This document shows positions 23,325 to 34,050 of a stretch of DNA of 64,000 nt, piece after piece. The notes below the pieces were generated by a model. It was not told the origin of the DNA and ran no database searches. It worked only from the letters and a program-made list of their open reading frames with translations. This DNA is from Gryganskiella cystojenkinii (lineage: Eukaryota; Mortierellomycota; Mortierellomycetes; Mortierellales; Mortierellaceae): positions 4,159 through 68,158 of the forward strand of contig JAAAIG010000035.1 in the NCBI GenBank assembly GCA_015852425.1, written 5' to 3'. Made by a program: the position numbers and the translations under genes. Each line of letters begins with the position of its first letter. Positions within the stretch are counted from its first letter, which is position 1.

Positions 23325-23712
23325 ACATTTCACGATAAAACGACGTGGTAATATGATGAAGCTATGTTGAACGGAGACTAACCACCCTTTTTTTCTTTTC
23401 TCACTTTCTATTTAAATGTGAACATTAGTCAAGTTTCGCGGAAATAAAGCCGATTATCGACAATCACGACCACAGGTCTCCACTTGCATTATTCACGATA
23501 AAAAACACGTCAAAAGGCACGCTCCCATATTGTTCAGTGTCTATAAAGGAAGGAGCGAATGCAGCAATTCTACGCTGTTTTGCAATTTATTTTGTTGTGG
23601 TTTTTTGATATCAAACGAAGCAAAAAGTGGGTAAACTTGAGAACGTGAATAAGAAGTTGGGGTATGTCAAACACGCTGTATGGGGATCTATTATCGAGTC
23701 GACATCCATCCG
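23325..23712. other. Convergent 3' region, RRP45 / ERGIC3
   Basis: About 390 bases between converging genes, with AATAAA at 23443-23448 for RRP45. No other feature seen. Confidence 0.5.
23443..23448 (+). terminator. Poly(A) signal of RRP45
   Basis: AATAAA about 120 bases after the stop codon on the coding strand. Confidence 0.5.
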
Positions 23713-25419
23713 CTAAAGGGCCTTGCCGAGCTCCATCTTTCTCTTCAACGAGCGCTCTGCGCGCCAGATAGCGCCATCCAAGATACTTGCGACGGTAAAA
23801 ATACCTCCAACGATGGCACAGACACCCGTCAAGAAGGACGTGAACGACTTGCGCTCCTCCTTCTGAATGACCAGCATGGGCGAGATGTCAAAGTTGAAGA
23901 AGACGCCTATTATAGATTGTCAAGTCGTAAATGCTGTTGAGTTAGTCAAGACTTTTTTTTTGTGTTTTTAACGTCGTAAAGAGAAAAAAAAGTACAATTA
24001 ATTCTTACCTGGCAAACCATCCATGGCCTGGACCATCTGGCCAAAGTCGTTCTTGACATACAAGTTACGGTTGAACTGAGTGACCGAGTACTGGTTCGTG
24101 TTGACAGGCATCTTGTTCAAGTAATGATACTTTGTTCCAACAACCTTGACATAGTATTGGAACATGTACAGACCTTCAGCCTCGTGCACCTTAAGATCAT
24201 CCAAGGGATTATGAATATTAGGAACCAACTGACCAAAGCTGAGATGTTGGATATGATGCGAGAAATCCAGCCCATGTTGAATATACTGAGCGACATCATG
24301 GACATGACGGTTGCCGGACTGGAAGGAACGACCAGGTGCAATGTGAAAGTTGCCTGCAACCTTGTTGACGGTGAGCGATCCGTGCATTCTGCATCCCTGG
24401 TTGGCCTGTTCCTTCATCTTCTCCACGTAACCTTCGCGGACACATTGTTCGATCGACTCTGGCTTATCAAAGGACCAACCGACACGAGCATAGGCCTGAC
24501 GGACATCCTCACAGGTGTTACAGCATCCAGACTCGGGTTTCATCGCGCCGCCACAGTCACCACAGTAATTCTCGTCGACCTCCTTGTGACTGGGCACAGA
24601 GTCGCCAAGGTCTAAAATAGTCGAAGCAAAAAGTATCAACGTGTAAGCGGAGCGTTCCTTTTTATGATAGGAGACAGTTCAGTTATGCGCATCAATGAGA
24701 CCAAAGAGTGATAGCAAGCTGATGGACTTACTTGGACTTCTCTCGCGCTTGATCTCGGTGCCATCGGGTTGCAATTGGACCTTGAAGACTGAATGCGAAA
24801 TATCCGACTGGTGTTCACCCGCCACATCCATTACGTCCAGCGTCAAGACTATCGAAACGAGTGAGAGAGAGAGAGAAAAGAGTCAGTGTCCTTGGTGCCA
24901 CAAAGAATGTTCTTTTTTTGTCCACGATAAAGACTGCAAAGAGCACGCGAATAAAATCATAGAATATGGAGAATTTCAGAAACTTACTGTAGCAAGGAAT
25001 CTTTGGGAAGGTAATGTCGAACTCGATGGCCATCTTTTCTTTCCTGCCGCTATCGACGATCAAGGAGGACTCAACATGGATTGACCGGTAGTCCATGAAC
25101 TCTCCAATCAACAGGATGAAGATGATGAGTGCACTGGCCAGGGTGACTATGATTCATAGTAGATAGAGAGAAAAGGGTGTGAGGAAAGACCTCGTCTAAG
25201 TTTTTTACTCGGCCGTGTCGTCTTTATCAGGTGAATGAAGGGCAGGAAAGTCGAAAGTCACTCTCGCTTGCTCTCCCATCCTTCCTTCAATGTTCTCCCG
25301 GTGGTCCAAGTCTTGGGTCATTTACCAATGGCACCAGTCGAGGTCTTGACTCGAAAGTCATCGAGTGTTTTAGCATAGGCGTCAAAGTTCTTGAAGCGGC
25401 TCAAGGTCGATTTCGCCAT
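23713..25419 (-). CDS. ERGIC3 / Erv46-type ER-Golgi cargo receptor
   Basis: COPII-vesicle membrane protein that cycles between ER and Golgi and forms a complex with Erv41. The ATG at 25419 starts MAKSTLSRFKNFDAYAKTLD, followed by a first membrane segment (TLASALIIFILLIGEF). The lumenal domain begins YRSIHVESSLIVDSGRKEKM, then the PCYVLTLDVMDVAGEHQ motif across an intron. A cysteine-rich block (ENYCGDCGGA...GCCNTCEDVRQAY), GCRMHGSLTVNKVAGNFHIA and the VHDVAQYIQHGLDFSHHIQ stretch follow, all diagnostic. The final exon encodes the second membrane segment (SFTSFLTGVCAIVGGIFTVA) and a short KRKMELGKAL tail. Five or six exons; about 390 residues, normal for Erv46. Confidence 0.92.
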
Positions 25420-25829
25420 CGTATTCGTTGTTTCCTGAGAGGGGGGGTCGAGAAACAAAAGGTGAAAGAAGAAGGAAAAAATGAAAAAGGGCGCAAGATG
25501 GTGAAGAGGACAAAAAACACAAGAAAAGAAAAAAAAAGAAGTTGTAAAAAGGGGGGTATGTCGAGATGAGCCGCCATTCGACCAACGAGGCGATGCCAAC
25601 AGCGGACGATGGACCTTCAATGTTACTTTGGTAAAATGAATTTCATTGTGATCGATCAAAGGCTAAATTGTTCCTTCTAAATAGGTTGCATAAGTGATCA
25701 TCTCTTTGGAAGGAAGATTGGATCGCACGCGCTGTGTGTTTTAAAGCCTTTTTATCTTTTTTCATTCAAAGCGTTTGAATCAAAGTGCATTCAATTGTTC
25801 ATTCACAACCCTTACACGACTTATCCATC
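25420..25829. promoter_or_regulatory. Divergent promoter region, ERGIC3 / MCTS1
   Basis: About 410 bases between divergent starts. A-rich on the plus strand at 25450-25550. No ORF of note. Confidence 0.4.
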
Positions 25830-26986
25830 ATGTTCAAAAAGTATGCATTCGTAAACCGACTCTCAGCGATATAACAGCAGCAAGGCGACAAATATAGACT
25901 TGCACGGAAGGACACAATTGACAACAAAGCGGATTCGACATGGCGCAGAACGGATCAAATCTGCTTTTTTCAACCTTTGTCGCACACCAACGATCGTTGT
26001 TCAACAGAACTAATACACGACGAAACCAACCACCCAAACCAATTGACTAACCCCACAGTCTATCCATCTATGAAATCTCTTCCATAGGTTCAGTATAAAG
26101 GAAGACGTTACAGGACATACCCAGGTCAAGTCCTCGGTCCAACGCGCGATCCGTGCCAAGATCCTGGAGCAATACAAGGAGGGTATCGAGGGAATCATTG
26201 ACGATGTCATGCCTAAAAAGACTCCTTTGATCCTAATGCGCTGGTAAATAATCGCAGAAAGTGACAGCTGCCATTGCGACTTTTTTGTTGACTTGATTTG
26301 CGCGCACTGGCGGAAATTAACGACCCTATTTATTCTTCACGTCGTGCTTAATAGCCACGAACACATCAACTTGATCGTCATGAACAACGAGGTCCTCTTC
26401 TTCAACCACTTTGACGGACCTTACTTCCCCACCCTCAGATTGCTTCACAAATGTAAGGAGCGAACAGTAGAAAAAATCCGAACACATACCCTCCTCCTTG
26501 CTTCGCCAGCTTAATTTGTGAATATTAGTGTTCGCTTGCCGACTAATGTTTCTGCTCATTGTTACGATAGACCCCAACATGTTGCCAAGATTGCAGGTGG
26601 ATCGTGGAGCAATCAAGTTTGTCATGGCAGGCGCCAACATCATGTGTCCAGGATTGACCTCCAAGGGTGCCAGGATGGACGTCTCCGTCCCCGCAGATTC
26701 CGTTGTCGCGATCACGGCCGAGGGCAAGCACGAGATCTTGGCTGTTGGAACCACAAAGATGTCGACAGATGATATGTAAGGAAAATGCAGAGGCCACATG
26801 ACGAGCCTGAAGCAAAGTTGATACCACAATTGGTGAGCCTTTGGCAAAAAAACGTAACTGACTGTTTGTTCCACTTTTATATATATATTTTTATTTCTGA
26901 ATAGCAAACGCATCAACAAGAACATTGGTGTGGAAACGGCGCACTATCTGAACGATCACTTGTGGAAGACAGTGGTCGACATCTAG
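25830..26986 (+). CDS. TMA20: MCTS1 / Tma20 translation factor (PUA domain)
   Basis: Ribosome-associated protein that partners with DENR/Tma22 in 40S recycling and re-initiation. Exon 1 holds only 11 coding bases (ATG at 25830, MFKK) before GTATGC. Exon 2 (from about 26090) continues FSIKEDVTGHTQVKSSVQRA and ends at MPKKTPLILMRW. Exon 3 gives SHEHINLIVMNNEVLFFNHF with GPYFPTLRLLHK. Exon 4 is the PUA domain: LQVDRGAIKFVMAGANIMCP, then GLTSKGA and ITAEGKHEILAVGTTKMS. The last exon is KRINKNIGVETAHYLNDHLW and a short tail. Every block aligns with animal MCTS1 (about 181 residues). AATAAA follows the stop at 27028. Confidence 0.93.
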
Positions 26987-27027
26987 ATACAAAAAAACGT
27001 GGGCGAGTACATGGGGCTTTCAACGAC

Positions 27028-27033
27028 AATAAA
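27028..27033 (+). terminator. Poly(A) signal of MCTS1
   Basis: AATAAA about 40 bases after the stop codon on the coding strand. Confidence 0.5.
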
Positions 27034-27184
27034 AGATATCAACGGATACACTCAAAAAACAGCATTGAACATTGTCTTGGAGTCACTATTGAGTATTACT
27101 TCAAATGGCCCCGAGTGCGGCTGCGATAACGCCATTTAATCGTCGGCTCAAATGAAGAAAAACAGCAGAAAAAATCAAGGCGAA

Positions 27185-30100
27185 CTACTCTGGATTTGAA
27201 GGAGGACCTGAAGTAGACGACGAGCCAGCGCCAGCAAGAGTGGGGGCAAGAGAAGACGACGACGAGGACAACGTGATCTGAGTATTCTTGGCCAAAGCGG
27301 CCTCCAACTCTCTTAGCTCCTTTTCCTGCTTTCTTTTCACCCTGTCATAGTGAGATACTTTGCTCTTCACCAACGCATGACCCGTCTCTTGGTTCAACAT
27401 TCCCATCAACATTGGCCATAGGAACGTGGCCTCGAATCGATCCGCTAGTTCCCTGTACTCGGGTCTCCCCTGTTCCTCTGCAGAAAGGATCTCGACCGGA
27501 AGAGGCTGAACCACGACATGACCTGCATTGTCAGAGACGGTCTTCATTCGGAATCGACCTCCATTCAACTCGCCTTGATCCAGCAGATTCGAGAACGCCT
27601 CCATCGTGGCGACACACGGCGGGACGGGTCGAATCAGACCCGGGGCAACGACCGCGGCTGGATTAGGGACCTTGGGCTTAATCACATCCTGGACATTCTC
27701 ATAAGCTGCTTCGAGAAGTTTCATGTTCTCGTCCTCCTCGAGCTTGAGTTTCTTCTTCAGCTCTTCCTCGGTCTCCTCTTGCTCGCCCTCAACCGCGGCT
27801 CCGCCATCCTCATCCTCGTCGTCCTGTTGTTCGAGCTCATCATCGTGCTCGAATCCATCGCGTCTCCGTTTGCTGCTCTTAACTGGGGTTGGCGGAGGGA
27901 TACCGAGGTTAAAGACCTTCTCGATCGGATCCAAGATGCCATGGGATTGCTCTTGCCAGACATCATAGATCTCCCGTTGCCGTTCCGTCGCGTCGTCATA
28001 GTATCGCTGAATTTCCTGAGACTGAAGACCTCGGAGTTGTTTCTGATAGGCGTCAACGAGTCCCTTCTTCTGCCGATCTCTCTGGTCCTGGGCTTGAATC
28101 AATCGAGCGAGTCTCCGGATCTCTTCCCGATGCCGCTTGATATCCGGTGTTGCTGCGATGGTCCCGAACCCCTTCCGACGGTTATAACCCAGATACTGTG
28201 ACGAACGTGGCTTTTTAACTCGTCTTGTTCCGCCTTCACCGACCTCGGTTTGACCTGTAGCCTCGCGAGCCTTCTTTTCATCTTCTCTCACCAAAAGTCT
28301 CCACCGACGACAAGCCTGATTATCTGTCCGACCGGGCAGAAGGGATGCAATTTTGGCCCAACGGGATCCATGTTCTTGAACCAACTTTCGCAATCTTTCG
28401 ATTTCCTCTGGATCCCAGGGTCCACTCTTGAGGGCCGGGTCCAATCGATCACAATAACGTTCACGACACTGACGATCCGTTCGACCGAGGACAAACTCTT
28501 GAATTTTGCCCCAGCCCTTCCCGCCAAAGAGGGTCGTCGCGGCCCTGAGAGCTTCATCTTCTTCCTCGACCCATTTACCACGCCGGATCGCAGGGTTGAC
28601 GGTCTTGTTCCAGTGATGACGGCATTGGGCTGCGGATCTGTTATCGAAGCAGTAAGAGATCTTTTTCCAGTCCTTGTCGCCAATCAATCGGACAGCTTCC
28701 AACAGAACACTGTCCTCTTCTTTAGTCCATATTCTAAAGTTGCAGATCGTGGAGAATTAGAGCAAAAGGAGAAGATTAAAATATTATAACCATAACAGTG
28801 GTTTCTGCATGCGCCATAAAAAACCCTCTTTGCATATATTCCCAACTTACTCGTTCGAAAAGGCCTTGTTCAATCTGGAGTTGTACTTGCGGAAACATTG
28901 AGCCGCAGTTCTGTTGGTGTTCAGTTCTAACGCAATCTGGATCCAGTTACGACCGTTGTATTTCTCGACGAGTTTCTCAAGCTGCGTCAACTCTGCTGAT
29001 GTCCACTCCTTTTTGTTGATACCAGGGTGCTCAAGACCCGTCCATTGGATAAGGCACTCTGTTGCGCTCCGTGTGTCTACCTGTCGTAACATAATTGTGA
29101 TATAAAAACGGAGGTAGGTCAGTTATGCAGAGATGTAAATAACATAAATAAAAATTGTTAGCTATAACAAGGATAACGGACCAAGGCCTTACAAAGAGTC
29201 TGGAGATACGCCCCCAATCCAGTCCAACCGTATTCATGGCCATCTCTGTGTCCGGCGCTGTGTCAAGGGCTCTGATGGCTCTCATGTCCCCCTCTTGACT
29301 GTACTTCTCGAACAGGAGTCTCTTGTTCTCAGAAATCACTCCAATCAAAAGTTGCTCTCGCTCCTTGTACGTCCATGTTCGAAAGTCACCCGTGACCACC
29401 AGAGGTTTTTCCTTGATCCTTCTCGAATCCGCATTATCGGGCGGTACCTACGAGCACGTAAAGAGTAATCAAGTAACGCAGTTAGGCATGGGAACCATCG
29501 AAAACGTCATATTCACTATATATATCAGAATCTCTCGTGCGCATTACCTGCTCGAACTGATCAACAAAATATGGTGGACCGATCCGCTGATTCGTTCCTT
29601 CAAGTTGTATAGGTGCCTTCTTGACTCGTTCTTGTCTTTCAACAAGATCCTGGATCACAGCCTAAACATTGGCAAAGAAAGGACTGTTAGCGAAGAAAGG
29701 GGAGTAATAAAAGTGGAGTAGAGTTCATGAATAAACGCTGACTCTCATTCACTTCTCTTACCCGCTGCTTAATATTCCGCTGTCGCGCGTCCTCGATCTC
29801 TTTCAGATGCTTCTTGAGGACCTCCTGATAACTTCGGTTGACTTCCAGGGCATGTTCAGTCTGTTTCCGGATCTCAGCTGTTAAGTTCCTGTTCTCGTCT
29901 TCAGAGACGGTTATAGGGTACTGACCATACCCAGCGGGCTTTTGTTTCCGCGATCGTTTTTGTTGTTGCCGCCAAGAGGAGCTTCTGAAGTGAACTCGAG
30001 GCCGCTGTGGCTGTGGCTGCTGTCCGTCTTCATCATCACCGAAAAAACTTGGTTCCGCCTCGTATTCCTGTAGTTGCTCATCTTCATGGCTAGATTGTTG

Positions 30101-30754
30101 TTGTTGAAGGTCATTCTCATTGTTCGACTGCGTGCTAGTCGTAGTTGGGAGAGTAGGGATACTTGTTGCTGGAAGGTTTGTTGCTGGGAGGCTTGTTGCT
30201 GGGAGGCTTGTTGCTGGTATGGGTATAAGGTGGGAAATGTAGCTGTTTTGAACTTGGTTTCCGTTCTGGTTGGCTTCATGACCTAAGGACAATTGTGTCC
30301 CTGGGAAAGTCCCCGGGAAAGCCCCTGTGGGGATCGAAGACGATGAAAATGTCGATGCGAGACCGTGCTCCTGTTCGTGTTGTCTTTGAATCCTTATCAG
30401 CCACTCGATGGCATCAAAGGTTGTCGTGTTTGAAGGTATTGCCGAGGAAGTTGAAACACTTGAGGACGAGGAAGCCGTAGGGGGCATTGCGATCGAGCTG
30501 TTGCTGTTTTGGGCGACATGAGCAGGTGCAATGGCTCGATCCGGCGGTGGTGGTGGCGTAAAGGCTGTATGGTCGATCGAGATATGTTCGCGCGCGAGGA
30601 GTGCCTGTAATTCATCCTCGTTCTCGACCAGATCATCATTGTCACTCTCGTCGCTGAGGAGGTCGTCCATGTCCATGTCTTCGGTGAGTCTGGCTGCATG
30701 GTCAGAATCAGCGGGTTCGTCAAGGTCCATGGCATTACTCGGAGGTCCTGCCAT
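27185..30754 (-). CDS. SNAPC4: snRNA-activating protein complex subunit 4 (SNAPC4/SNAP190), Myb-repeat factor
   Basis: Largest DNA-binding subunit of SNAPc, which recognises the proximal element of snRNA-type promoters used by Pol II and Pol III. The ATG at 30754 opens an acidic, Ser/Thr/Pro-rich region, then a helix (EVNRSYQEVLKKHLKEIEDA) like the QEVIQEKL helix of animal SNAPC4. Myb repeats follow: GLDWGRISRLFV...HPGINKKEWTSAELTQLEKL, YNGRNWIQIALELNTNRTAA, DKDWKKISYCFDNRSAAQCR, KGWGKIQEFVLGRTDRQCRE and GSRWAKIASLLPGRTDNQAC. The C-terminal third is charged and helical. The GLDW...EHPGINKKEW junction parallels the animal half repeat plus Ra. Length about 1,050 residues, in about six exons. 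Bas1/Cdc5-type Myb proteins are less likely because of the N-terminal helix and the repeat order. Confidence 0.85.
30165..30218 (-). repeat. 18-base coding minisatellite in SNAPC4
   Basis: About three near-identical 18-base units encode repeated PATSLP/PATNLP steps in the disordered N-terminal region. Copy number likely varies between strains. Confidence 0.7.
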
Positions 30755-31154
30755 GATGCTTCTTTGTGGTTTCGTGTAATGACTTTGCTTGCTTTGATTG
30801 GGGGCTGGGATAGGGCGAGGCGATGGTCGTTTCTCTTCACAGAAGCAGACTCGACCACATTTGGCTTTGTTTGGTTGAAAGAAAAGAAGTTGCAATTCCT
30901 GAGAAATATCGGATTAAAATATTAAACTTACTAGATAAAAAAGACTAGGACAAATATACTGGGAATAGTTTTTTGGTGGCAGTAGCGGCACATACTAATA
31001 TTTATTACTCTATTTTATCGTCATGCAGCTGTCCTGAAAAGGTTGTCCACTACGTGTTTACTATGTTGGATGTAGCAGCGCAATAGACAGACGATTAGAC
31101 ACTCAAAACATATAAATCGAGAAAAAGCGATAGAAAAGTACCGAACAAGCGTCC
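30755..31154. other. Intergenic, SNAPC4 promoter and Derlin copy 1 3' flank
   Basis: From about 31000 the sequence belongs to the duplicated Derlin unit (3' flank). The left part is SNAPC4 upstream DNA. No ORF of note. Confidence 0.45.
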
Positions 31155-32455
31155 TTACAAGAACGAAGGCGCGCGTAAGGGTCTCCAGTTCGTCCTTGCG
31201 GGCAGAGAAACCCGATCGATCTCCAAGAACCCGTAGGCAACACTAAATCCTCTAATCGCTACCAACGTATAATCGTTGGTCATGTAAGACCACGCCGTGA
31301 GCATCGTAATGTTGCAGAGCAGGAGCACTCGGATCCGGAACCATGGGCGTGACATTTCGAAATACATCGAAACACAAATAATCCACCATACGTTCTTGGC
31401 CATGAACGGGACTGGAGTGAAACTGGTTATTGTCTAATTTACAAATGATATTTGGAGCGTCAGTCCTTAAAACTCCATTTTCGACTCCACTACAACAAGC
31501 CCATGAAAGACAAAACGGTTTAACGAACCAAGGATACGCCCCCGATGAGCAGGAACATCCACAGGTAACCTTCTTTCTTTTCTCGAAACGTTAGGGTCTC
31601 CAGTAGGTGTCCGGAAGTGAACCTGAAAAAATAAATAGAAAAATAGAGAGAAATAAACTAGTCAGAAGACAATGATGACGACGCCTTCATTTTTTTTTTC
31701 TTGACTCGCAGCAAACAATGCGAACTTACATCGACCACATATGAAACGCTAGACCAAGAAAATGGTTTGGCGGTATTGGAGGTACTTCGCCTTCCGTGAA
31801 AAATAGAAAGGTGGTGAAGATGCGCCAGTACTATATTCGCGAGGAGGAAATGTGAGAGTTATGTCGTTTGTGGCGATAAATAAAGGGTCGAAAACAAAGG
31901 CGTTGGGGTTATCGATCCGAACGATTGTGACGAAGATATAATCCATACTTCACGATTATGGAAGAACAGGTGAGGATCCCAGTGTAGTTTGTACTCGCTG
32001 ACCCATCCCATAACCTGGAATAGGTGACGATATCAGAAAAACGTTAGCACTCGTCTTTTCAACGCAGGCTAAACAAGAGTCTTTCATATGGCGGCTCGGA
32101 ACGGTAAGCTCCGCCACCGACCAGTGATCAAGATAATTACCGGTGCAAAAGTCACCAAAACACTCAAAGCCGTGTAAACGGTCGTTATGGGTGCGTTAAT
32201 CATCCGATTCATCTTATCTTTAGACTTGCAAAAAAAAAAAGGTCAAAACTTAAAGGTTGATACAGGTGCGAGAAAGAGAGAAAAAAAAGGCGGGTAGAAC
32301 AGTATTAGAGCAGTCCAAATGTGCTTTTTGATGAGAATGATGAAATGAGATGGAGCCAGATGAATGAATGAACAAAGTTATGCGACCACTTTCATCGGGG
32401 ACTTCGCCCTCGTCGGTCTGTAGCACAAACGACAATTAATATCGACAGAGCTTCG
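31000..32455 (-). repeat. Derlin tandem duplication, unit 1
   Basis: About 1.46 kb unit holding a Derlin-like gene plus both flanks. It aligns along its whole length with 32497-33985; equivalent stop codons are 1,496 bases apart. Identity is high in exons and clear in introns and flanks, for example the GTCCTGAAAAGGTTGTCCAC stretch on the 3' side. Confidence 0.85.
31155..32212 (-). CDS. Derlin-family (Der1-like) protein, tandem copy 1
   Basis: Predicted multi-pass ER membrane protein of about 200 residues, related to Derlins that form the retro-translocation machinery of ERAD. Five exons: MNRMINAPITTVYTALSVLV (ATG 32212); VMGWVSEYKLHWDPHLFFHN; YWRIFTTFLFFTEGEVPPIP, the Derlin WR-x-x-T-x-F-x-F signature; SGHLLETLTFREKKEGYLWM, matching the family's YxxxLExxxFxG...DY; and a last exon with the membrane segments, AIRGFSVAYGFLEID and PLRAPSFL (Derlins: LKTPxxL). 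Introns between the first exons contain stop codons; treating them as introns restores the family spacing. The Gly-x-x-x-Gly of canonical Derlins reads GFSVA. Next to copy 2 and ALG3, both on the same strand. Confidence 0.75.
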
Positions 32456-32650
32456 CCAAATAAAAAATATAGCGGCTGTAATGTGAAGAACGGCTGTATT
32501 TATTCTATTTTATCGTCAAGCCGCTGTCCTGAAAAGGTTGTCCACCACGCGTTTACTATGTTTGTTGTAGCAGCGCAATAGACAGACGATTAGACACTCA
32601 AAAAAACATAAAACGAGAAAAAGCAATAGAAAAGTACTGGACAAGCGTCC
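32213..32650. other. Spacer between the two Derlin genes
   Basis: 5' flank of copy 1, with an A run at 32228-32239, then a junction near 32456-32496 and the 3' flank of copy 2. A short ORF (32250-32435, minus) is not conserved in copy 2, so it is not counted as an exon. Confidence 0.5.
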
Positions 32651-33985
32651 TTACAAGAACGAAGGCGCGCGTAAGGGTCTCCAGGTCGTCTCTGCGGGCA
32701 AAGAAATCCGATCGATCTCCAGGAACCCATAGACAAGACTATATCCTCTAATCGCCGCCGTCGTATAATCGTTAGTCTTGTATGACCACGCCGTGATCAT
32801 CGCTAAGAAGCAGAGAAGGGACACTCGGAACCGAAACGATAGGCGCGACATTTGGAAATAGTACGAAACACAAATAATCCACCATACGTTCCTGGCCATG
32901 AACGGAACTGGGGCGAAATTGGCTATCGTCTTATTTTACAAATGATATTCGGAACGTCAGTCCTTAAAACTCCAGTTTCGACTCCATTACAACAAGCCCG
33001 TGACCGTAAAACGGTTTAACGAACCAAGGATACGCCCCCGGTGAGCAGGTACATCCACAAGTAATCTCCGGCCTTTTCACAAAACGCTTGAGTCTCCAGT
33101 AGGTGTCCGAAAACGAGCCTGAAAAAAAAAAAATAAGAAAAAAAGGAGCAATAAAGCCAGTCAAAAGACAATGATAAAGACGCCTTCCTTTTTGTTTTCT
33201 TAACCCGCATCAAACAACGCGAACTCACAACGATGCAATATGATACAATAGACCACTAACAGGTTCTGGCGGCACTGCTATTACTTCGCTTTCCGTAATA
33301 TATAGAAAGGTGGTGAAGATGCGCCAGTACTAAATTTGCGAGGAGGAAAGACGAGAGTTATGACTTTCGTAGCGATAAAAAAAAAGAGTCGAAAACAAAG
33401 GCGTCAGGGCTTTCGACCCCAAAGATTTTGACAAAGATATAATCCATACTTCACGATTATGAAAGAACAAGTGAGGATCCCAGTGTAGTTTGTACTCGCT
33501 GACCCATCCCATAACCTGGAATAGGTGACGAAACCATAAAAAAGTAAGCACTCGTCTCTTCAATGCAGGCCAAACAAGAGTCTTCCATATATCGACTCGG
33601 AGCGGTAAGCTTGGCCACCGACCAGTGCTTAAGACATTTACCACTGCAAAAGTCACCAAAAAGCTCAAAGCGGCGTAGACGGTCGTTATGGGTGCGTTAA
33701 TGATTCGAATCATCGTATCGGGATCACTTTGGCAGACTTTCACTCCACTAAAAAAGAAAGAGTTGGTAGTATTTGGGCACGAGAAAGACAAAAAAAACAG
33801 GTAGAGGAGGACTAGGGGGATCCAATTGTGCTAACTTTGTCTGATGGAATGAAGAAATGAGATGGGATTAGATGAATGAATGAACAGAGTAATGTGAAGA
33901 GCGTCCTCGACAACGAACTTTCATAGGGACTTCGCCCTCGTCAGTAGCACAAAGCCGACAAATTATTAATAGAGCTTCGCTCAAA
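32497..33985 (-). repeat. Derlin tandem duplication, unit 2
   Basis: Second unit of the tandem duplication, colinear with 31000-32455 and including the 5' and 3' flanks. Confidence 0.85.
32651..33713 (-). CDS. Derlin-family (Der1-like) protein, tandem copy 2
   Basis: Paralogue of the downstream neighbour with the same five-exon structure. Start at 33713: MIRIINAPITTVYAALSFLV. Then MGWVSEYKLHWDPHLFFHN (almost identical to copy 1), YWRIFTTFLYITESEVIAVP, FGHLLETQAFCEKAGDYLWM, and a last exon with NVWWIICVSYYFQMSRLSFR, AIRGYSLVYGFLEIDRISLP and PLRAPSFL. Exon 3 is the most diverged. Differences are spread across all exons with frame kept, so both copies look functional. Same predicted role in ER-associated degradation; which is ancestral cannot be told here. 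Confidence 0.75.
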
Positions 33986-34050
33986 GGGAAAGAGAGGCCA
34001 CAGCAAAACAAAACGGTATTTAATTTTTTTATTCACCGTTGACACAACCA
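33714..34050. other. Intergenic, Derlin copy 2 promoter and ALG3 3' end
   Basis: About 340 bases. It holds the 5' flank of unit 2, and a minus-strand AATAAA (34028-34033) 18 bases beyond the ALG3 stop. Confidence 0.5.

Noticed and set aside
27518..28201. 227-codon plus-strand ORF.
   Set aside because: Antisense shadow of the SNAPC4 C-terminal exon, with no family resemblance of its own.
32020..32130. Three stop codons in Derlin copy 1 where copy 2 reads Trp, suggesting that copy 1 is a pseudogene.
   Set aside because: Comparison with Derlins shows this stretch is an intron in both copies (GTAATT/GTAAAT donors, TATTCCAG acceptor). The open frame in copy 2 is incidental.
32250..32435. Possible N-terminal exon of Derlin copy 1 (61 codons).
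   Set aside because: The corresponding DNA in copy 2 does not keep the frame, and the Derlin N-terminus is complete from the ATG at 32212.
33330..33791. A 153-codon minus-strand ORF as a single-exon gene.
   Set aside because: It runs through two Derlin introns; only parts of it (exons 1 and 2 of copy 2) are coding.
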